Assembly: GCA_016787415.1 (NCBI GenBank)
Contig: JAEUUT010000060.1
Location: forward strand, 16,351 to 80,350
Source of the DNA: Saprospiraceae bacterium
Lineage (GTDB): Bacteria > Bacteroidota > Bacteroidia > Chitinophagales > Saprospiraceae
Reading direction: 5' to 3'
Length of the DNA stretch: 64,000 nt
Shown here: positions 60,454-64,000 of the stretch, in pieces
How the letters are laid out: every line of letters begins with the position of its first letter
How positions within the stretch are numbered: position 1 is the stretch's first letter
Translations under genes and position numbers: made by a program
The notes under the pieces: model-generated
What the model saw: only the letters and a program-made list of their open reading frames with translations
What the model was told of the DNA's origin: nothing
Databases searched by the model: none

Positions 60454-61947
60454 ATGCCCGCTCACGCTGATCATATTGAAAAAACAAACCGGGGGACAGC
60501 GCCACCGCCGCCAGACAATCTGCAACCTTATGCACCTACGGCAGCCAAGCCCTGGAACGCTGCCCGTGTCATGCACTTGTACAGGCGACTGGGATTTGGC
60601 GCCACCCTGGAACAAATACAACAAGGGCTGCTGATGTCGCCCTCCGATCTGGTAGATCAATTACTCGACGGCGCCATGGAACTCGACATACCCGCACCTC
60701 CTTATTGGGGCGGCTATACCAATGCCGATTACGACGGAGATCAGGATTTGATAGAAGAGCACCGACGCGAGTTGCGCCACCGCTGGCTGGGCGATATGCT
60801 GTCGGAAGGTATCCGGGCAAAAATGGCGTTGTTCTGGCACAACCACTTCGTGACGGAGTTACAAGTGTATCAGTGCAATTCCTATATGTGGAGTTACTAC
60901 TCCATGCTACATGAATATGCCTTTGGAAATTTCCGTGTTTTTGCCCGAGAAATGGGTAAAAACCCTGCGATGCTCGATTACCTCAACGGCAATACCAATG
61001 TGGTAGGCAACCCCAATGAAAACTACGCCCGCGAACTCATGGAACTGTTTACCATGGGAGAAAGCAACGGGTATTCGCAGGCAGACATTGTGGAAATGGC
61101 ACGCGCCCTCACCGGCTGGCAAGCCATGGCCTATCTCTGTACACCGGCTTTTTACAACCCTGATTTGCACGACAATCAATCGAAAACGATTTTCGGGCAA
61201 ACCAGCAACTACAGTTTTACCACCGCACACAACCTGATTTTTTCGGCGCGTTCCGAACAGGTGTCTCAGTTTATTACTACCAAGATTTATAAAAATTACG
61301 TGTACCAGCAGCCCGACCTGACGATTATTGCAGGATTGGCTGACACCTTTAAAAATGGCAACTGGGAACTGATGCCTGTGCTCAAACAACTGTTCAAAAG
61401 CGAGCACTTTTTTGAGGAAAAGTTCATCAATGCCCGCATCAAAAATCCGCTGGAATCGATGATTCCTTTGCTGAAAAGTGCAGGCGCTACCCCCGACCAA
61501 ATTTTGCCCGACTGGTGGGATGCCATTGCCTACTGGTCGTATCAACTGGGCCAGGAAATTTTCAACCCGCCCAATGTAGCAGGCTGGAAAGGGCATCATA
61601 CCTGGATCAATGAAAGTACCCTGACGGCGCGCTGGAACGTGAATTCTGTTACGGCGTACCTGCTTACACAGAACGACCAGATTCGCGAAAACCTGCGCCT
61701 TGCTGCCATTACACTGACCAATGACAGCAACGACCCGGCGGTTATTGTACCAGCACTGATCGCATTTTTTACGGGCCAAACCCTTGATCCCATTTACCAG
61801 CAAGGCGCTATTATCAATTTCAAGGCCGGTATTCCGGAGAATTATTTTGAAGACGGCTCCTGGGGCCTGTACTGGGACGAAGCACCCGACCAGATCGTGA
61901 ATTTGTTGTATTATTTGGTGCGAATGCCGGAATATCAGTTGACGTGA
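60454..61947 (+). CDS. DUF1800 family protein
   Basis: 497 residues, no signal peptide. DUF1800 signature: ARVMHLYRRLGFGATLEQIQ near the N-terminus, MALFWHNHFVTE, NPAMLDYLNGNTN, NENYARELMELFTMGESNG and ADIVEMARALTGW. These proteins are found beside DUF1501 proteins in Bacteroidota and Planctomycetes and are thought to act with them in the periplasm or at the surface; biochemistry is unknown. TATTTTTTG ends 4 nt before the ATG, close to a leaderless promoter. A TTGATAAGGG repeat starts at the stop codon. Confidence 0.9.
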   Translation: MPAHADHIEKTNRGTAPPPPDNLQPYAPTAAKPWNAARVMHLYRRLGFGATLEQIQQGLLMSPSDLVDQLLDGAMELDIPAPPYWGGYTNADYDGDQDLIEEHRRELRHRWLGDMLSEGIRAKMALFWHNHFVTELQVYQCNSYMWSYYSMLHEYAFGNFRVFAREMGKNPAMLDYLNGNTNVVGNPNENYARELMELFTMGESNGYSQADIVEMARALTGWQAMAYLCTPAFYNPDLHDNQSKTIFGQTSNYSFTTAHNLIFSARSEQVSQFITTKIYKNYVYQQPDLTIIAGLADTFKNGNWELMPVLKQLFKSEHFFEEKFINARIKNPLESMIPLLKSAGATPDQILPDWWDAIAYWSYQLGQEIFNPPNVAGWKGHHTWINESTLTARWNVNSVTAYLLTQNDQIRENLRLAAITLTNDSNDPAVIVPALIAFFTGQTLDPIYQQGAIINFKAGIPENYFEDGSWGLYWDEAPDQIVNLLYYLVRMPEYQLT

Positions 61948-62177
61948 TAAGGGTTGATAAGGGGTTGATAAGGGTTGATGAATGTTGATGAGGGTTGATG
62001 AGTGTTGATAAATAGCCACTCTATGAACGAAAAAATTAACCCTTCCCCGAGCCGACATTTATCAACCCTTATCAACCTCATCAACCCTTATCAGCCTCAT
62101 CAACCCTTATCAACCTCATCAACCCTTTATCAACCTCATCAACCCTTTATCAACCTTTATCAACCTCATCAACCTCA
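61948..62177. repeat. Inverted repeat with TTGATAAGGG / CATCAACC phrases between DUF1800 and DUF1501 genes
   Basis: The left arm (61948-62013) repeats TTGATAAGGG and TTGATGAGGG-type phrases about six times from the TGA stop onward. The right arm (62057-62177) carries about twelve CATCAACC/TTATCAACC phrases, so the arms are unequal (66 versus 121 bp). The spacer (62014-62056) contains an ATG in frame with the DUF1501 gene. Read in the frame of that gene, the right arm encodes Leu-Ile-Asn-Pro-Tyr-Gln-Pro-His-type strings. Confidence 0.9.
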
Positions 62178-62202
62178 CCTTCACCACTTACCAGCCGCCT
62201 CC

Positions 62203-63822
62203 ATGTGCGAAAAACATAACAACTCCCGACCCGGCGCTACGCTCGATAACCGACAGGCCCACGAACAAGACCACCGATTGTGGTCGCGCCGCGATTTTCT
62301 GTCTGCCACCGGCCTGATTGGGGCAGGCGGCATGTTGCTTGGGAAGTTGCCGGTGCACGCTTTTCAGCCAACGCCCATGATGGCAGCCTTGGCAAACGGG
62401 CCAAACGATCGCATTCTCGTGTTGATCCGGCTCGATGGCGGCAACGACGGCGTGAATACCGTGATTGAGCGCAGTAACCCGTTTTATTACAACATCCGGC
62501 CTAATATTGCCATTCCCGACAACAACCTGTGGGCGCTCAGCAATGAGTACGGTATGCCGCTGTCGACCAGCGATCTGCAACCCATGTGGGAAGATGGCAT
62601 GATGAAGGTCATTTTCAATGTCGGCTACCCGGAGCCCAATTACAGCCACTTCCGCTCTTACGATATTGTCGCTTCTGCGAGTAGTTCGGAAGAAGTAGTC
62701 AATACCGGATGGATGGGCCGTTTTCTCGACAACGAATATGCTGCCTTCCTGGAAGCGCCGCCGACGGTGCCGCCTGCACTGCAAATAGGCGTACAATCCA
62801 ACCTGGTGTTCAAAGCCGACAACGCCAATATGGCGCTGGCCATCAGCAGCCCGGAGGAGTTTTACCAGATCGCTCAAACCGGATTGCTGTATGAAACGGC
62901 TTCGCTGGGCACATCACCCCGCGAACTGGAACTGGCGTATGTGCGCCAGACCGCCAATGCCGCTTTCCGATATGCACAAACCATTAAGGAAGCCTATGCC
63001 CGTGGTAAAAATCAGGCCGACTATCCTACCGACAATTACCTGGCGGAGCAATTAGCCATCGTCGCTAAACTAATCAAAGGCAGCCTGAACACACGCGTTT
63101 TTATGGTGCAAATCGGTGGTTTCGATACCCATTCCGATCAGATTGACCGCCATCCTGTATTGCTCAACCGCCTCGCCACGGCCGTCAAAGCATTTTATGA
63201 AGACCTGGCACAAGGCAGCAACAACTTGCAGGAAAATGTGCTGACCATGACCTTTTCGGAATTCGGCCGCACCATTTTTGAGAACGGCTCGCAAGGCACT
63301 GACCACGGCTGGGGCACGCCCATGCTGCTTTTTGGCGGCGGTATCGGCAACGGATTCACCGGTGCTTACCAGGATTTGAGCAATCCGGATCCATATACCG
63401 ACCCGGAATTCAGTGTCGATTTTCGCGATGTGTATGCCACTATTTTACAGGACTGGATGGGCAATAGCCCCGAACTGGTGCAGTTTGTCATGGGACAGCA
63501 ACAAAACAACCTTGGCGGCCTCGTGCCGGCTATTCCACCCGCTTTGGGCGACAACGGCAAATGCGCCCTGCTGGGCCACAACCCGCACCCTACCCTGCCC
63601 GGTGTGTTTGAAATTAAATATTCCATGATGCAAAACGGCCCGGTACGCATTCAACTGCTCGATTCGGCAGGTCATGTGCTGCGCACCCTGCTCAATGAAT
63701 ACAGAAATGCAGGCAGTTATGTCCTGCTGTTTAAGCCTGCCGACTGGTTTGTAGCGCCGGGCAATTACCGGTACCGCTTGCAGGCGGGCGGACAGGTTTT
63801 TGTGCGGGATATTGGCGTGTAA
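62203..63822 (+). CDS. DUF1501 family protein
   Basis: 539-residue exported protein. The twin-arginine-like signal is SRRDFLSATGLIGAGGMLLG (about residues 28-47), so export by Tat is likely. The DUF1501 core has LVLIRLDGGNDGVNTV, MKVIFNVGYPEPNYSHFRS, TGWMGRFLDNE, GGFDTHSDQIDRHPVLLNRL and MTFSEFGRTIFENGSQGTDH, i.e. alkaline-phosphatase-superfamily-like metal site residues. The last ~70 residues (EIKYSMMQNGPVRIQLLDSA to FVRDIGV) form a FlgD/T9SS-like beta-sandwich tail. The ATG at 62203 is chosen; ATGs at 62002 and 62023 would add repeat-encoded residues ahead of the Tat signal. Partner of the DUF1800 gene. Confidence 0.9.
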   Translation: MCEKHNNSRPGATLDNRQAHEQDHRLWSRRDFLSATGLIGAGGMLLGKLPVHAFQPTPMMAALANGPNDRILVLIRLDGGNDGVNTVIERSNPFYYNIRPNIAIPDNNLWALSNEYGMPLSTSDLQPMWEDGMMKVIFNVGYPEPNYSHFRSYDIVASASSSEEVVNTGWMGRFLDNEYAAFLEAPPTVPPALQIGVQSNLVFKADNANMALAISSPEEFYQIAQTGLLYETASLGTSPRELELAYVRQTANAAFRYAQTIKEAYARGKNQADYPTDNYLAEQLAIVAKLIKGSLNTRVFMVQIGGFDTHSDQIDRHPVLLNRLATAVKAFYEDLAQGSNNLQENVLTMTFSEFGRTIFENGSQGTDHGWGTPMLLFGGGIGNGFTGAYQDLSNPDPYTDPEFSVDFRDVYATILQDWMGNSPELVQFVMGQQQNNLGGLVPAIPPALGDNGKCALLGHNPHPTLPGVFEIKYSMMQNGPVRIQLLDSAGHVLRTLLNEYRNAGSYVLLFKPADWFVAPGNYRYRLQAGGQVFVRDIGV

Positions 63823-63830
63823 GAGCGTTG

Positions 63831-64000
<170 letters not shown>

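Noticed and set aside
2686..62177. CRISPR array as an explanation of the repeats
   Set aside because: The units are 7-11 bp without unique spacers, lie in inverted pairs, and no cas gene is present.

Overview
The window reads as chromosomal DNA of a Bacteroidota bacterium, most likely a member of the Saprospiria/Lewinella-type lineages. The phylum assignment rests on direct signals: type IX secretion (T9SS) C-terminal sorting domains of both type A (Por-secretion tail) and type B (gliding-motility CHU_C tail), giant PKD/SprB-like repeat proteins, DUF4296, DUF983, DUF1343, DUF1800/DUF1501, Bacteroidota-style Crp/Fnr regulators, and repeated -7 promoter boxes of the form TAnnTTTG. The finer placement is inference. 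I see no phage, plasmid, integrase, transposase, CRISPR or tRNA/rRNA.

Layout. 1-13 kb is mostly housekeeping: hutH (cut by the left edge), two Skp/OmpH-like chaperones, an S9 peptidase, a MIP channel, a DnaQ/GIY-YIG nuclease, a NamZ-like DUF1343 enzyme, yraN, dapB, ftsE, sucC and surE. 14-18 kb holds a three-LysM protein and a 604-residue T9SS type B protein. 18.4-28.2 kb is a run of small mostly plus-strand genes: two Crp/Fnr regulators, an AraC HTH protein, DUF4386, AI-2E, DUF6159, NRDE, DinB, DoxX, a JmjC/cupin protein and an alpha/beta hydrolase. 28-36 kb carries an M1 peptidase with a membrane partner, several small envelope proteins and an Omp85-like barrel. 36.6-54.4 kb is an exoprotein island: two giant secreted proteins (2361 and 2449 residues) and a subtilase. 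54-64 kb has a SWIM-domain protein, a SixA-like phosphatase, a DUF4296 lipoprotein, a 1080-residue T9SS type A protein and a DUF1800/DUF1501 pair. The last ~160 bases are homopolymeric and look like an assembly artefact.

The most unusual feature is intergenic. At least ten gaps are filled by inverted repeats whose arms are themselves built from short phrases repeated every 7-11 bp. The phrases differ between loci, and the arms run flush to, and sometimes into, the neighbouring stop or start codons. Two have perfect arms of 72 and 65 bp. Four copies of apparently different families share a loop-proximal core GTAG(C/A)GTACAC. Two of them are joined to a near-identical intrinsic terminator, and a third copy of that terminator stands alone. 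One repeat replaces the expected start region of yraN, and another supplies the stop codon of the S9 peptidase. The second main point is modular protein evolution: the 604-residue protein has the same two ends as the 2361-residue giant, which carries twenty ~81-residue units in the middle.

The exoproteins probably depend on a T9SS encoded elsewhere. The Skp-like chaperones, Omp85-like barrel, LysM and NamZ proteins serve the envelope.
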